Origin: Prinia subflava | Lineage: Eukaryota; Chordata; Aves; Passeriformes; Cisticolidae | NCBI RefSeq assembly: GCF_021018805.1 | Contig: NC_086248.1 | Location: forward strand, 27,288,922-27,352,921 | Direction: 5' to 3' | Length of the DNA: 64,000 nucleotides | In this document: piece after piece, positions 23,061 through 35,391 of the stretch | How positions within the stretch are numbered: position 1 is the first letter of the stretch | Layout of the letters: each line of letters begins with the position of its first letter | Program-made: the position numbers and the translations under genes | The notes under the pieces: model-generated | The model's database searches: none | Told to the model about the DNA's origin: nothing | The model's input: the letters and a program-made list of their open reading frames with translations, nothing else

Positions 23061-26000
23061 CCAACTTCTTATGCGCAGCACAAGGTTTTATTATTTATAT
23101 TGTTACACCTCCCAGGGTTGACAATGTGAAGTGCATGCTGTGGAAAAGCATGCAGAGCAATCTTGATGTTGCTCAGCAGAAAACCTCTTGTGCCTCCTCA
23201 GTGACCTTGCATTTGTATTGACACTTAGATCCTTTCAAGGGGGGTAAAACACTTCAAAGTAAAAGCAGCATTTTATAAACACTGATGAATGAATATAAGT
23301 AACTGTGGAACAAAGCAGGAGAAACTCTGTTGTTGGACAAACCCCCTGTGGATATAAATGTAGGAAAAAAAGCTTGACCATTAAGTATCCTTGCCTGAAG
23401 GGGAGAAATAAGTTTCATGGTTCCTTTTTCCCAAAGCCTCCATTAACTGACTGCTAAAGGTACCTTCTCTGAAGTGTATTCAGTGGAGAAGTGATAAAAC
23501 TTTCTTTATATTTTCTCACTGACTTCTTACACCATGCCTCCTTCTTAGAGAGTGTGGCAATGTGGAGGGAAGAGTGGATGCTGATGAAAGATTAATGCTG
23601 AAGTAATCAATATTCAGTCCCCTCATTCTATAGTCAAGATTATCATCCCTGGACTGCTGTCTCACAATGAAACATGCAGCCAGAAGAAATCTGCCTCTTC
23701 ACTTGCAATGAGTCCTGATAAGCAGGACAGATGGTGGAGTCTGTAAACTTGTATGTCTCTAAATAAGATGTCTACTCTCATCAGGGGGATGCCATGGCTT
23801 TGTGTGCTGCCAACCCTGAGCTGGGTGTCACTGGTTTAAAGCCTGTGGCAGTGGCAGTGACTGCTGCCTCCTTTGCTCCAGCTTCACCCCCAGGGTGGCC
23901 CGGCTGGGGAGCATCTGACATCCCCAGACACAGACACTGTCTGCAAACCATGAAACCATGGCCCTTTGTGCCCATGGAGGTGGTGGGGATGGAGGCTGGA
24001 TAGGGAGAGAATCCAGCACAGACACCTCACTCCCCTGGCCAAGGGGATGGAGGATGCAGCAATTATTTTGTGCAACAGTTCATCACATTTTGTTACTGAG
24101 GATTTTCCTGTGTGAGACAAACAGGACTCTTCAAATATGAAAATGTTAACAGGAACAATAACTATCTGTAATCCTCGCCTATCTGGTGTGGTCTTTTTGG
24201 CTATAAAATCCATACCCTAATCATGAATCTGTCTTTTCACCACTTGAATATGGGTCTGATACTGGGGATAAGAAGATCTGTGCATATTGCAGGATGGGAA
24301 GGACAGCCTGATGATACATATACACCTACCAGTTGAAAGGCTAAAATTAGCTCTGGAAAAATATCTCTATGAACAGTGTGGCTTCAAGAGGTGTACAAAT
24401 ACCAATGGTCATTATGTCATATTTGCTTTATGCAGAGAAACTCTGTCCACTCTTAGGGAACTTGCTTTTAATCCTGAAGCAGTAGATACAGCATATTAAT
24501 TCCTGCTGGCTTCATAGTTCTCTTCTTATACATCTCCTTCTTCAGAAGGGGATATTAATTACTCAGTATGAAAATAAGGATCAGATAGGCTCATGACACC
24601 ATGAAAAAATTAATTTCATAGATTACCATGAAATCCTGTTGAAGATGTGAAGTTAATTGAAGTCTGTTGACAGGTTCAAGCTATAAAGAAATTAGAAATT
24701 TTGAAAGAGAAAAAAAACTGAGAAGAAGATTGAGTCTCACAGATATAACTGTAACTTTTAAATTAGGAATATATGAAGGAAACGGTTTTAGATAAATCCT
24801 TTATCTGTTTGCCTCAAAACACAGTTGGACAAAGTCCCAGGCAGTCTGATCTAAGCACATCCTGTCCTCATTGTGAAGATGGACCAGATATGCACTGCTA
24901 GTCTCCTCTACTCCATATAGTTTTATTGATTTATGCTATTAAAATACTATTTTTTATTTATTTGCACCTGAATAATATTTAGAAAAACAAGATGGGGTGT
25001 TACTAGATATGGCCTCTCCTGCTAGAAATAAATATTGCTGCTGGTTTTATCAACACCCCTCTGAAAAAAAAGAAGGGACAGACCATTCCAGAAAATATTT
25101 CCCTATTGTGCAGGAGTTAAATAAAACTCCCAACAGCAAAACAAACAAACAAACAAAACTTAGAAAAACCATAGATCACCTATTAAAAAAATCCTGTTAA
25201 TAGCTTTTTTTGGTCAAGGTCTTTTATAATAGACCTATTTAACATTAATTTATGAATGTTGAGTTGAACAATTTTCTGAAAATGATATTTCTGTAGTCTT
25301 TATTATCAACCTAAATCACCCACTGGATATCCCCTTCCTAACATGAGAAATGAACAGATTCAATTGTATTTCTGCAATAATTACTATACTATTAAGACAA
25401 ATACAATTTCATTGCTAATAGAAAACTTACAGAAGTCAATCTGGTCCTTTTAAAGAGAGTAGGAAGAGGATTGGATTGTAAATCAGTCATATACACTGGA
25501 TTTTTTGATTATCATTCATAAGTTCATAAGTGGAATTGAAAAGTGTTCTTGGCATTTTGTATGACAAATGTCAAGCACAGAATCCATTGTGTTCAACGGT
25601 ATTAATCTTTTCTTTAATGGCCTCTGTTAACCATCGTGCAATATGGGATATAATTTATTGTCAGTCCAATGCCAAAGAGAAAACAGGCTTTTCCTTTGAA
25701 TAACTAAACAACTAAAGCCTTATGTCATGGCAAACAGTGGAACACAGAGCAGAAAAGTCAAAAGGCACAGGGACCCCAGGCATCTTCTTTTCCCAAACTC
25801 AATATTTTATTAAGATTTCTGAAGAAAAAAAAGATACCTTACAGAAAAATATCCATTTCCAAGAGACATTTGATGTACCTAGAAACTTTTCCATCTGCAG
25901 CTGTATGGGCACATAGGAAATTTCCCTTTGGCAACAAAGAGGAGGAAGTGCCAAAAGAAATGCAATACCATATAAAAGTAGTTATTTTTGTGTCATTTGG

Positions 26001-28830
26001 ATAATTGTAGTAGCAGTACTAGTCAGTATTCATTGCCCTACAAACACTGATGTGAGGAAATGCAGGAAAATTTGCTCTGCTGGGTCAGTCCAAGGGTGGA
26101 GTGGAATGGCTTTAAGTGCTGCGTTATACAAGATTCAGCAATATTGCTGCCACAATCAAAAAGAGTTCTTCAATTTTGGTGGGTAATCTGCTGAGTGTGA
26201 TAAACCTGAAAATGGATGGAAAATTCTATTTAGATTTACATCCATCTATAAAGAAAAAAAAATCAAAAGGGTAAGTTTTCTTGTATTAGACCTTTACAAG
26301 CATCTCTAAGACCGTGTAACTGAGCATTGTGTGTACACAGGCACGTGCATGTGAGAAGACAAAAGCACTGAATATAATATTAGCTCATTGTACTCCTGTC
26401 CAAGACTTAGATTTAGGTCCTGCCGAGGCATTTTCAGAGTAGAGCAAAGTGTTATGCCTGAACTATTGCAGATCCAGTTTATATATATTCTGGCAAACTC
26501 TTATTCATAGTAGTGCTTGTGGGGTTGTTTTAATACATACTTTAAAGTGAGGCTTAAATTTCCCTTTGGGTAAAATGACAGACATAGGTTAAAACAAAAT
26601 TATTGATCTAATTTCCCTTAGTTTATTCTTTTTTGTATAAAAGAGGAATATAAAGATCTGTAGCAAACATAAATGTGAAAAAAAATCACATCTTAAAACA
26701 CTGGCCTACTAAACCTTAAACTGCTAATGTCTAACTTCTCTAATCACACATTAATCAAGGAAATTATCTGTGGTAAGGTAAAAGGCCATTCAGTTTCTCT
26801 CTTACATCGCATTTTCCAGCCTGTTATTTCAAGAGTTACAGAATTTAGATAGATTACAGTATTTATTGGTACAAGTCTGATATATTCTTTCCAAATTAAA
26901 CATATATAAATGTTAATTAGCATCTTCTACTCAATGCCCACTGTAATACTGGCCCTTATTAAGATTAAAACAAACTCTGACTATGGAGCATGATAATTTA
27001 TTTTTATAATGTGATTATAAAGCAACAAAATGATGGAACTGCTACTTTTCCTTATTTATGTTTTTATATATATATTTTAAGCAATAATATTGTTCTTTAT
27101 ACTTTAAACAGTTACAAAAAGCAAATAAATTCAGATTTTATAAAACATTAATGGTTATTTTCCATTTCATATCCTTTCCTACTCTTATGTTGGTGGGGGT
27201 ACTGCTGGGGCAAAGCAAATCCCTGTAGAAGTTATTTTACCAAAATTAGTGTGCACAATGCAGAGCAATACATTCTCACTTCAGTGATGGTAGCATGGTC
27301 ATGAAAACACCCTAACATTTGCAGAAGTTCAGTAGAGTTTAAGCAGATAATGCATCTGCTAAGTGTCCTGAATCACATAGGAAATGAAGGTAAATAAAAT
27401 TATTACCAAATAATATAAGGGAATTTTTTTCTGTCAATCATTGAACATGTTATTTTTAATATATATTTTCCTCTTTAATTGAATACTTTTGAGATTAAAA
27501 TATTTGATTTTTTGCTGATTTTTTTTTCATTGCAGCATTCAGAATTCTTTGGTAAACACATTTTGTAAGAAACTATTTCAACCCCTTTTGGTTTTTTTTG
27601 CACCAAGTTGTAATCTGCTCTCAGTTGTTTATTTAATTGCAATTTCTACAGAGAAAGTAAAATTTGATTCCACACTTCAGAATTGTTATGCATTCTAATT
27701 ATTTGGGAAATTAATACCATTCTTCATGGAAATGGTGGAAAAATAGAAAGGGAGCAATATTCAGTATGAAATACGGATGATTTTTTTCAAATTTGATTGA
27801 TACAGCTAGATTTTTTTATATACAGGTTTCATCTAATTACTTTAGAGTAAGACTGGTTTTATTGCAATAAACCTACAATAACATAGATTTTTACAAATTT
27901 GGTAAACCACAACTTGTTTGGTTTCTTGTGGCATGATTTCATGTGAAATGAATATTTGCTCTTTGATTTCTGCTATGGATTGCTTGATATCAAGAAGTAG
28001 TTCTGCCAGTAAAGATGAACACCTATATGTACCTTTTTCTTATTCAGTGGGACAAATAGAAGCTTTGTTTTAAACAAAAATTAAGTTCTGCTAAAAAGGG
28101 AAAACATCAGTCATTCATTAGGATTCCAAGTAGGGAAACCTTTTTCTGTTTACCTAATTTATAAATGCTCTGGAAAAGGGACCAAACAGGGACACAGTCA
28201 GCCATCTATACAAGCATATTTTTAAAAATATGTCCAAGGCCATGTTGAAAAGAACAGCAAAATTGCTTAACAAAAGTAGGGGAAGCAGGAAGAATGAAGG
28301 GAGAAGAACAAAAATCACCACCCCCATCAAAACCAACAAAGATATTCCAAACCATTAGAGGAAATTAAAATAGATAAATATAAGTAAGTGAGATGGGTAA
28401 AACCCTTGCTTCACGTAGGAAATGATGGCCTCTGACTGACCATTGTCATTCCGATTCAAATTTTTGTTTATGATACTTCTGTGAAAACATCAAACTTAGT
28501 GCTTGATGCAAGTCAAACTAGACATTATATCTTGGTCCTCATAAGTGGACCAAGTCCTCAATTAACTGGACATTTTGAGAGAAAAAAACCCCAGCAAGGC
28601 ACAAGTCTTCCATCAGGTTTCTTGAATGAATTGAGGTCTATTTCCTACTGAAAATACTGGATTGTGTGACTAGGAACCACCCACTGCTGGATTTCCTGGA
28701 AGTCTAGGAAATCTGACTTGACAACATTACTACAGGTGGTATCCTTGGATAAAGAGGTGACAACACTGTTGAGCTTAAGTTCTGGCTGGCAGGCTGTGTC
28801 TGGAGAGCTACAGTCAGTGCCTTCATTTCC
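23061..28830. other. Long non-coding stretch with a GC-richer island at 23780-24060
   Basis: No gene is recognised in 5.8 kb. The island at about 23780-24060 is visibly richer in G and C and has open frames in several frames on both strands, which is a composition effect. A 70-codon open frame on plus at 24287-24499 has a less biased composition than most but matches nothing I recognise. Short A-rich steps (aaacaaacaaacaaac) lie at about 25138-25160, and a TA-rich run at about 27065-27085. Confidence 0.45.
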
Positions 28831-28946
28831 AAGTGAAGATCAGTAACAAGTTTCTCACAAGGGTTCACACTGAGATTAATACTATTTGATATCTTCACCC
28901 ATGACATAAACAGTAGGATCAAGTGCACCAAGCTTTGTGCAGACCA
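28831..28946 (+). mobile_element. CR1 LINE ORF2 fragment (older copy)
   Basis: A plus-strand fragment corresponding to the reverse-transcriptase stretch just before the catalytic box. It reads gatcagtaacaagt...caagggttcacactgag, then 'ctatttgatatcttcacccatgacataaacagtaggatcaagtgcacc', which parallels the CR1 layout 'ggtgctattcaacatctttatcaatgacat...gacagtgggatcgagtgcacc'. It is strongly diverged and contains stops. It may extend left to about 28690, but similarity there is weak. Confidence 0.65.
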
Positions 28947-28966
28947 AACTTAGCAGTGCTGTTAGA

Positions 28967-29035
28967 ACCATGGAAACAGAATATCCTGAGTTGGAAGGGA
29001 CTCACAAGGATCACTGAGTCCAGTTCCTGGTCAGG
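28967..29035 (-). mobile_element. CR1 LINE 3'-end sliver
   Basis: Reverse-oriented CR1 tail recognised by 'agaatatcctgagttggaagggactcacaaggatcactgagtccag'. The same words start the CR1 copy at 46787. It sits between two plus-oriented CR1 fragments. Confidence 0.85.
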
Positions 29036-29457
29036 CTCTGTATTGGGGCCAGTCCTATTTATTGTCTTTATTGATAATTTGGATGAAAGGATTTAGTACA
29101 CACTCAGAAACTTTGTGGATGACACTAAATTGGGTAGGAGTGTTGACCTGCTGAAGGGTGGGGAGGCTGTACACAGGGATCTGTGCAGCCTGGATGGATG
29201 GGCTGAGGCCAGCAGTGTGAGGTTCAACAAGACCAAGTGCCAGGTCCAGCACCTGGGTCACAGCAATCCACTGCAGTGCTGCAGGCTGGGGACAGAGTGC
29301 CTGGAAAAGTGCCTGATGGAAAAGGACCTGGGTGTGCTGGTCAACAGCTGCTGAACATGATCCAGAGTGTGCCCAGCTGGCCAAGAAGGCCAATGGCATC
29401 CTGGGCTGTGTCAGCAAGAGTGCGGCCAGCAGAACCAGGGCAGTGATTGTCCTTCTG
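29036..29457 (+). mobile_element. CR1 LINE ORF2 remnant, left part of a split copy
   Basis: Plus-oriented CR1 reverse-transcriptase remnant. It opens with the GPxLFxxFIDNLDE-type stretch, followed by the catalytic box, here FVDD rather than FADD (29112-29123). Next come the TKLG, 'RFNKTKC', 'LHLGHSNP' and 'EKDLGVLV' blocks. The frame is open from 29115 to 29354 and then breaks by a small deletion near 29350. The copy resumes after the LTR at 29893. Together the two parts cover the palm, thumb and C-terminal region and the 3' UTR. Confidence 0.9.
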
Positions 29458-29892
29458 TGTGGGGAGACACGCAGTGCTAAAGGCAATCTTGCTTCTGATA
29501 TATTGTAGCTGTTTTAATTACCAAGGAGTGGGAACAGCCTTGCCCTCACAGCTATGGGTGTGATAAAGAGTGCGTTGGCTGGTTGGAATCACTTGGGGTC
29601 TGCTGCTGTGCTGTGAGGAGGAAGGGACAGGAGTTCGTGCAAGGGACAGAAAGGGTAAGACATTGTACAAGGGACAGACAGGGCTAGGTGGCTGTGCTAG
29701 GACAGGAAGGAGCGAGCTGGAGCTGCAGAAGGAAGAGAGAAGAAGAGAAAGAGCCAGAGCTGTGTGGAGCTGCTTGTGGGAGGCTACACAGAAAAGGTAT
29801 GAAAGACTTTTAGATAACAAGCAACTGATGCTTGAAGCCTCTTGAGATTTTACTGAAGCACTCTGAGTGTTGTGGCCGCCTCTACAGGCACA
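29458..29892 (+). mobile_element. LTR-like insertion splitting a CR1 copy
   Basis: A 435-bp segment absent from the CR1 layout. It starts TGTGGGGAGACA and ends TACAGGCACA, so it has TGTG...CACA termini like a solo LTR. The six bases on its left (cttctg, 29452-29457) and right (tctctg, 29893-29898) agree at four positions, as expected of a decayed 6-bp target duplication. The segment is GA-rich in the middle, which leaves the 91-codon plus frame and 100-codon minus frame open by chance. Orientation is assumed from the T-rich 5' part and is not proved. A different kind of insertion is possible. Confidence 0.6.
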
Positions 29893-30399
29893 TCTCTGTA
29901 CCTGTCACTGATGAGTTGGCACTTTGAGTCCTGTGTCCATTTCTGAGCACCTCCCCAAGAAGGACATTGTGGTGCTGGAGCAAGTCCAGAGAAGGGCAAT
30001 GAAGCTGAAGAATGGTCTAGAGAGCAAGGCCTATGATAAGTGGTGGTAGAAGATGGGGCTGTTTAGCCTGGAGAAAAGAGGGTTCAGGGGAGACGTTATT
30101 GCTCAAGTACCTGAAAGGAGGTTGTAGCAAGGTGGGGTCTTCTCCTAGACAGGGAAACGGCCTCAAGCTGGGCTAGGGGAGGTTCAAGTTTGACATCAGG
30201 AAGAATTTCTTCTACGGTAGGTTGGTTAGGCATTGGGATGGGCTACTCAGGGAAATGGTGGCGTCACCATCCCTGCAAATGTTTAGGAAATGACTGGACG
30301 TGTCACTTGGCATTACGATTTATTTGACAAAGTAGTGTTCAGTCAAAGGGTAGACTTTAAGACTTTGAAGGTCTTTTCCAATCACAGTGATTCTATAAT
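29893..30399 (+). mobile_element. CR1 LINE ORF2 C-terminus and 3' UTR, right part of the split copy
   Basis: Continuation of the CR1 at 29036-29457. It contains 'gagtcctgtgtcca', 'gtggtgctggagcaagtccagagaagggcaa', 'ctgtttagcctggagaaaagag', 'caggaagaatttcttc' and the tail 'ggtcttttccaatcacagtgattctat'. All are in the order expected for CR1. The ORF is broken by several stops. The 3' end is one and a half octamers long. Confidence 0.9.
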
Positions 30400-30544
30400 T
30401 TTTGTAAATTATCCAAAAGAGGGCATTATATTTTTTGGATCATATTTGGAGTATCATGAATGAATAGAAAAATATTTAGCTTTTTATTTTGATGAGAAAA
30501 AGGGGGAAATCTATTGGTTTCAGTGGTTCTGTTGTTTGTTGTTG

Positions 30545-30675
30545 GTTTTTTTTTTTTTTTTTTTTCCTATTGACTTGGTTTGTTTGTTTTCTTTTCTTTT
30601 TAATTTTGGTTGGTTGGCTGTTTTTATTTTGCTTGATTATGGTTGGCTTTGGTTTTGTTTTGCTTCAGTTTGGGG
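30545..30675. repeat. T-rich compound simple repeat
   Basis: A run of more than 20 T is followed by tttg, ttggttgg and gttttgtttt steps. It is the complement of the A-rich compound repeats elsewhere in the window. It lies just after the CR1 tail at 30399 but is separated from it by about 145 bp. Confidence 0.85.
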
Positions 30676-33600
30676 TTTGAGGTATAAGTTTAATAGCTGA
30701 ATCCAAAAGCTTTATCTGTTCATAACTCTTACGTATACGCTGTCTTCTTCAGGTATTGATGAAACTTCATTTTAATCCCTTCCATATACTGAAGGGCTAT
30801 AGCTGGCCTAATTGTGTTTGTTTTGGCCAAATGATTTAAGCACACAACTCATTAGAAAAGTTGTTAGTGGTATAAAATCAGGAAAAAACCCCATATCTAC
30901 ACACCACTTTTTAAATCAAATGATAGATCAGGCCAGCTTCTTTTTCTAAATTACTGCTCATTTCTAACTCAATGTGAACTTCACTTGCTGAAGACCCATA
31001 TTACAGTGAAAATTGCAACTTTCTAAGTGTCTTTCATCAATCACTCTGTAGACAACTATTCTGAATAATGTATGTGCTCTGATGTTTGTGCTTTTGGTAC
31101 CAACAACAATTTAGAAGTCATAATGTTTTTTCCTTGATTCTCTAAGTGAAAAATTATCTTGTAGTTCTTTTCTCTAATGTAATATTGCCATTGCCAGCTG
31201 AAGAAAGCACAATTTTGACTTTCATATCGATAATAAGGTACTGCTGAATGAATAACCACAGCTGGAAATGCAGTAATGACCTCTCACCAGATGTCCATGA
31301 CATTTCCATTTGAGATAGTATTCTTACATTACTAAATCTTGGTTCCTAATCTCTTTCACATATACTCCTATCTGTGCAATCTTGCTGGTTGTTCCTTATT
31401 ATCATTTTCTTACCTCAGAGATAGATGTGGTATGCCTCTGGCTTTTGGGGATTATATTGCAGTCTGAATCCTACCCAGTTTATTCAAAATAATTCCTTGT
31501 GGCTAAGCTTTGTCACTGTTTCTGACTATTCTAAATAAATCAGATATATTTTGGTCTCAATACTTACTTTAACTTAAACTTCAGTTGTCATATAAAGTCC
31601 CTAAATCTAAATATTAGCCAGTAAAAGTAGTCTCTTCTCCTGAATCCCCACTTTCTTCAGTAGAGCCCTACATAGACTAAAGCATTGATTAGTGATGAGA
31701 TGTTAGACTGCCTTCAACTGACACATAATGAAAATTTGTTTAGTTAAGATTTAATTTACATTGAATGGTAAACACTGAGAATTTGAAGTATCAGCTCTAA
31801 AAAACACAATTAAGGAACCTGAAATGAAACTTCGAAATTAAATTACATTCCTTAAAAGGCATTAGAAGTGTCTAAATGGTTACAACACCTCATTTCCCAC
31901 CAGTAGCTACTCCAAATAGATTAATTTTTTTTTCTAACAAAGCCTCCTATTATTGGCAGTATAAAAAGTTTAGCAGTGCTTTGGAATCAAGGCATTTTTT
32001 GTGTAGGGAAAATGTATCATTACATTTTTAAGAGGATATCAAATGAGGGAAGACAAATTATTTGGCAAGACTTAAAAAATAAAGTGTAAACTTGTAGTGC
32101 TTACTTTACTGTTTATGATTAAATGATGTAAGAAATTGATGAACTTAGTTTAAATCCCATGTGGGGAAGATTTAAAGTCTTTTGTCCTTAAGTACTTTAG
32201 CTACAAATTGATATGCTAGATTGAAAACTTTAGGAATATCATTAGTAGATTTCCTCTTGAAGCTACTTTAACTGTCAAAAATGGAAACTAGATGTTTGAT
32301 GAGACAGCAAAAGTATATTTATAAGTGTCTAATCTGGGTATGAGTTCATCTGAATGAGGCTGATGTGTAAACACTTCTACACAGGCTGTTCATTGTAAGG
32401 TGCATAGAGTGGAAAACCATCAAATAATAAACTACTTGGACTGCTCAGGTACACTATGGCATATGATATCTGGGAATTTGAGCCCCATCACACCACAAAG
32501 GCAATTGAAATCCCATTTTGCATCAAGAGTGAATGCACTAACTGCAAAAATATTCAGCATATCAGATCATAAGAGGAGGTTGATTCCTCTGCTTTGTTTC
32601 AGAGGATGCAATTTCCATTTGATGTGCTTAAAAAAACCCCAGAGAAATTGTTTAACTTTAGGAAGAAATAAAACTAGGAATCTAAATTGGAAGGATATAA
32701 AATACTTTCAGATATTGTCACAGTGGTTGCACTTAGATTTTAAAATTTTTATAATATTTGTACAATAGTCATAATCACAATGCATATCTACGAGTCATTG
32801 CCTTTTTGTGGGGAATGATTGAGCTGCCCTTTTTATTATTGACTATTAGGTTCCAGAGTATGGTTAAGTAACAAGTAAAATAATTTTTGTATATTTGTGA
32901 AGTGTTTCATTTCCTTTTGCCACTTTTTGGTACCTCAGATATATAAAATTTACATATAAATTTAATGATATTAAAAATACAGTAATTTGTTACACTTATT
33001 AGCTGTAAAAAATCTGAAGTAATCTGCCATACAAAGGAAGAATGCTGCCACTTAGACTTTTAGTTCTGAATCAATGAGCTTAATTCTATGAAGTTTAATC
33101 AGTGTCAATACATTTACTATAACAGATTTTCATGAGAAACAAATGAGAATAGTACTTCACTCATTATATTTCTACAAATTGCAGTAAGGTTAGTTCTTTT
33201 GTGTTTGGAATATTACTAATTTTCAAAACAACTTATTTTCTCCCAGAAAGAAAAATCACAGTAGAAATATATCTTCTTGATAGCCGAATTCTCCATTTAT
33301 AATTTTGGTCAAAAGAAATAAGATACTAAAGAAGGGTGTAAGCTACGGTCAAATTTTTTCCATTGATTCAGCAAGCTTTCTGAATGTCAATGCTAATCTC
33401 AACTTGCATACATTTTGAACCAGCGAATGTTACTAACTCTCTCTGTTGAGGACACAGTCTCAAAAATGTCAGCTGATTGTCAGAGAGGTAAGTTCCCTAA
33501 GGTGTTACCCATAAAAGTTATATCCCTGGGTGCTGCTATATTGGATTAATCTCTTTTCTGGGATGGAATAGACATCCCTCCTCCCCAGTGAGTCCAGCAC

Positions 33601-35357
33601 ACTAAGAACCATAGAAGTTATACCTCCTGTAATGTTTTGTTCTTTACTGACACAATGTCTCACCAGAGGACAAAGGCAAACAGTCCTGTGAGAGTTCTGT
33701 AACTGAAGAAGTATCTAATGTGGTTCTCTTACAGATTTCACTCACAGTCTGGTGCTTTCTAGATGACAGACAATTTTCAAAAAGCATAGGAGTGACAGGA
33801 TGCTACATTCAGTATATACTCAGCTTTTAATGAGCATCATTGAAGTGTTCTACAGCCTTGATAAAAATCTTTCTAAATTCTGAGAGTAATGCTAGCAGTA
33901 GAGTGTACAACAGGAGTTGTTATTATTACCTTCAGGATAGAGGTGAAACACAGGTATAAGAAATCAGGCATGAAGTGGCAACACATATCAATGGACAAAT
34001 CAAGTTCAAGTGTATAAATTAATGTTTTCATTTTCCATAGAGAGGTCATTTCAATTTTTAAATCCTAGTCTAATAAAATACAGTAGTCTTGGAGAATTAA
34101 AAAGATTGTATAAAGACTACATTGATAAATATTTAAAATCTTCACCCAGGAGATTTTAAGCTTTCTTAATTACAATCTCAAGGACTATACAGAGCAGTTT
34201 TCCATATAAAACACTTAATACACTTATAATTTTTTTATGAGCATCCTGCAGTATAATTTTCTTTTTTTTCGTGAGGATGTGACATATTCTATTCTTATCT
34301 TATTATCTGTTAGAGGAAATTTTGTTTTACTTTTAGTTTTTTTAATTGCAAGACCAAACCATATGGCTGGTGAAGGAAGACAGAAGGTAAATATTAAGAA
34401 CTTTGGCAATTAAAAAATGGGAATTATTGTTAAACATTCCTGAATATTTAGAAATAATCCAGAATAATAATATAATTTCTGACAAAAGTAAAGACTAATA
34501 GAATTTAATGGTCTAAAAATTATTAAGTTTTCCATATAAAAAACTTATTCAAATGTGAGACTACAGAGTTAGGAAAATATTCCAATGCATCCTTTAAAAT
34601 ATTTTTTTTAATTCTCTCCATAAAAGAAGCATCATCAAGAAAGGGTTTTTTTGTGCTCAAAAAAAAGAGATAATGAGTTATGCAAAAAGAGGTGTTAGAA
34701 TCTAGAATTAAACATGCGAACCTGTAGATCATTTGTGATTCTTGTATATGTAAAACTTTTATCGATAAATAATGTAGGTTTTGTAAATTTAGTACATGCA
34801 TTACCATTTTTTCTTTAAATGTATATCTTTATATTAGTTTACATGTTCACCAATCATCTTGGCAGCATTTTACAATGTGAATAAAGTTGAAATACCTTAC
34901 CAAATAGATAACTATTTTTCAAAAGCAACAAATGAGAGATATTTTCATCTTTTCACAGCATTAAAAACTATTTAGGCAGTAAACAACAGGCTATAACTTG
35001 TATTAAATATACATGAAAATCTCTAAAACATTTGAAATGTTTTGAAAACTGAAGTATGTTATCCATTGCTAACAAAAAAGAGAACGTAAATTAGTTTAAA
35101 GTTGCGATTATGCTGAAGATCAAAAAATAAAATCTTGTTTCTTAGTTTCTTCCAGAGACTAAACATACATAAGAAGAAACCACAAAATACCTCAGACAGA
35201 ACAATTGAGGATTATTTCTCAAACAGAAGTGTAAAAAATAAAATTCTGAAATGCTGAGAACATATTCATCATGTAAGTTGGTATGTGAAGTGGCTGGATT
35301 TTGAAAAGATTCTGAAAGTCCTAGAAGTCTGAACAAGTTAAAACAAAACCAATCAAT
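30676..35357. other. Repeat-poor AT-rich sequence, first part
   Basis: No gene, LINE or LTR is recognised over 4.7 kb. The 122-codon plus frame at 32400-32768 has no recognisable domain and no splice context. Confidence 0.5.
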
Positions 35358-35391
35358 TAAAAAAAAAAAAGAAAAAAAAAAAAAAAAAAGG
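35358..35391. repeat. Poly(A) tract
   Basis: An A run interrupted by a single G and followed by a G run. No retroposed gene is recognisable upstream, so I treat it as a homopolymer tract. Confidence 0.8.

Noticed and set aside
25757..25775. cacagggaccccaggca, identical to words in the LTR at 10643-11414
   Set aside because: Only about 17 bp match and the flanks do not align; too short to call an LTR fragment.
26080..26115. gctgggtcagtccaagggtgg as a possible old CR1 3' end
   Set aside because: Only one short phrase resembles a LINE tail; neither side continues the similarity.
29055..29486. 143-codon minus-strand open frame
   Set aside because: Antisense shadow of the plus-strand CR1 reverse transcriptase remnant.
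29518..29845. Open frames of 100 codons (minus) and 91 codons (plus)
   Set aside because: Both lie inside the 435-bp LTR-like insertion and follow from its GA-rich composition; no domain is recognised.
32400..32768. 122-codon plus-strand open frame
   Set aside because: No recognisable domain, no splice context, and AT-rich codon content like its surroundings.
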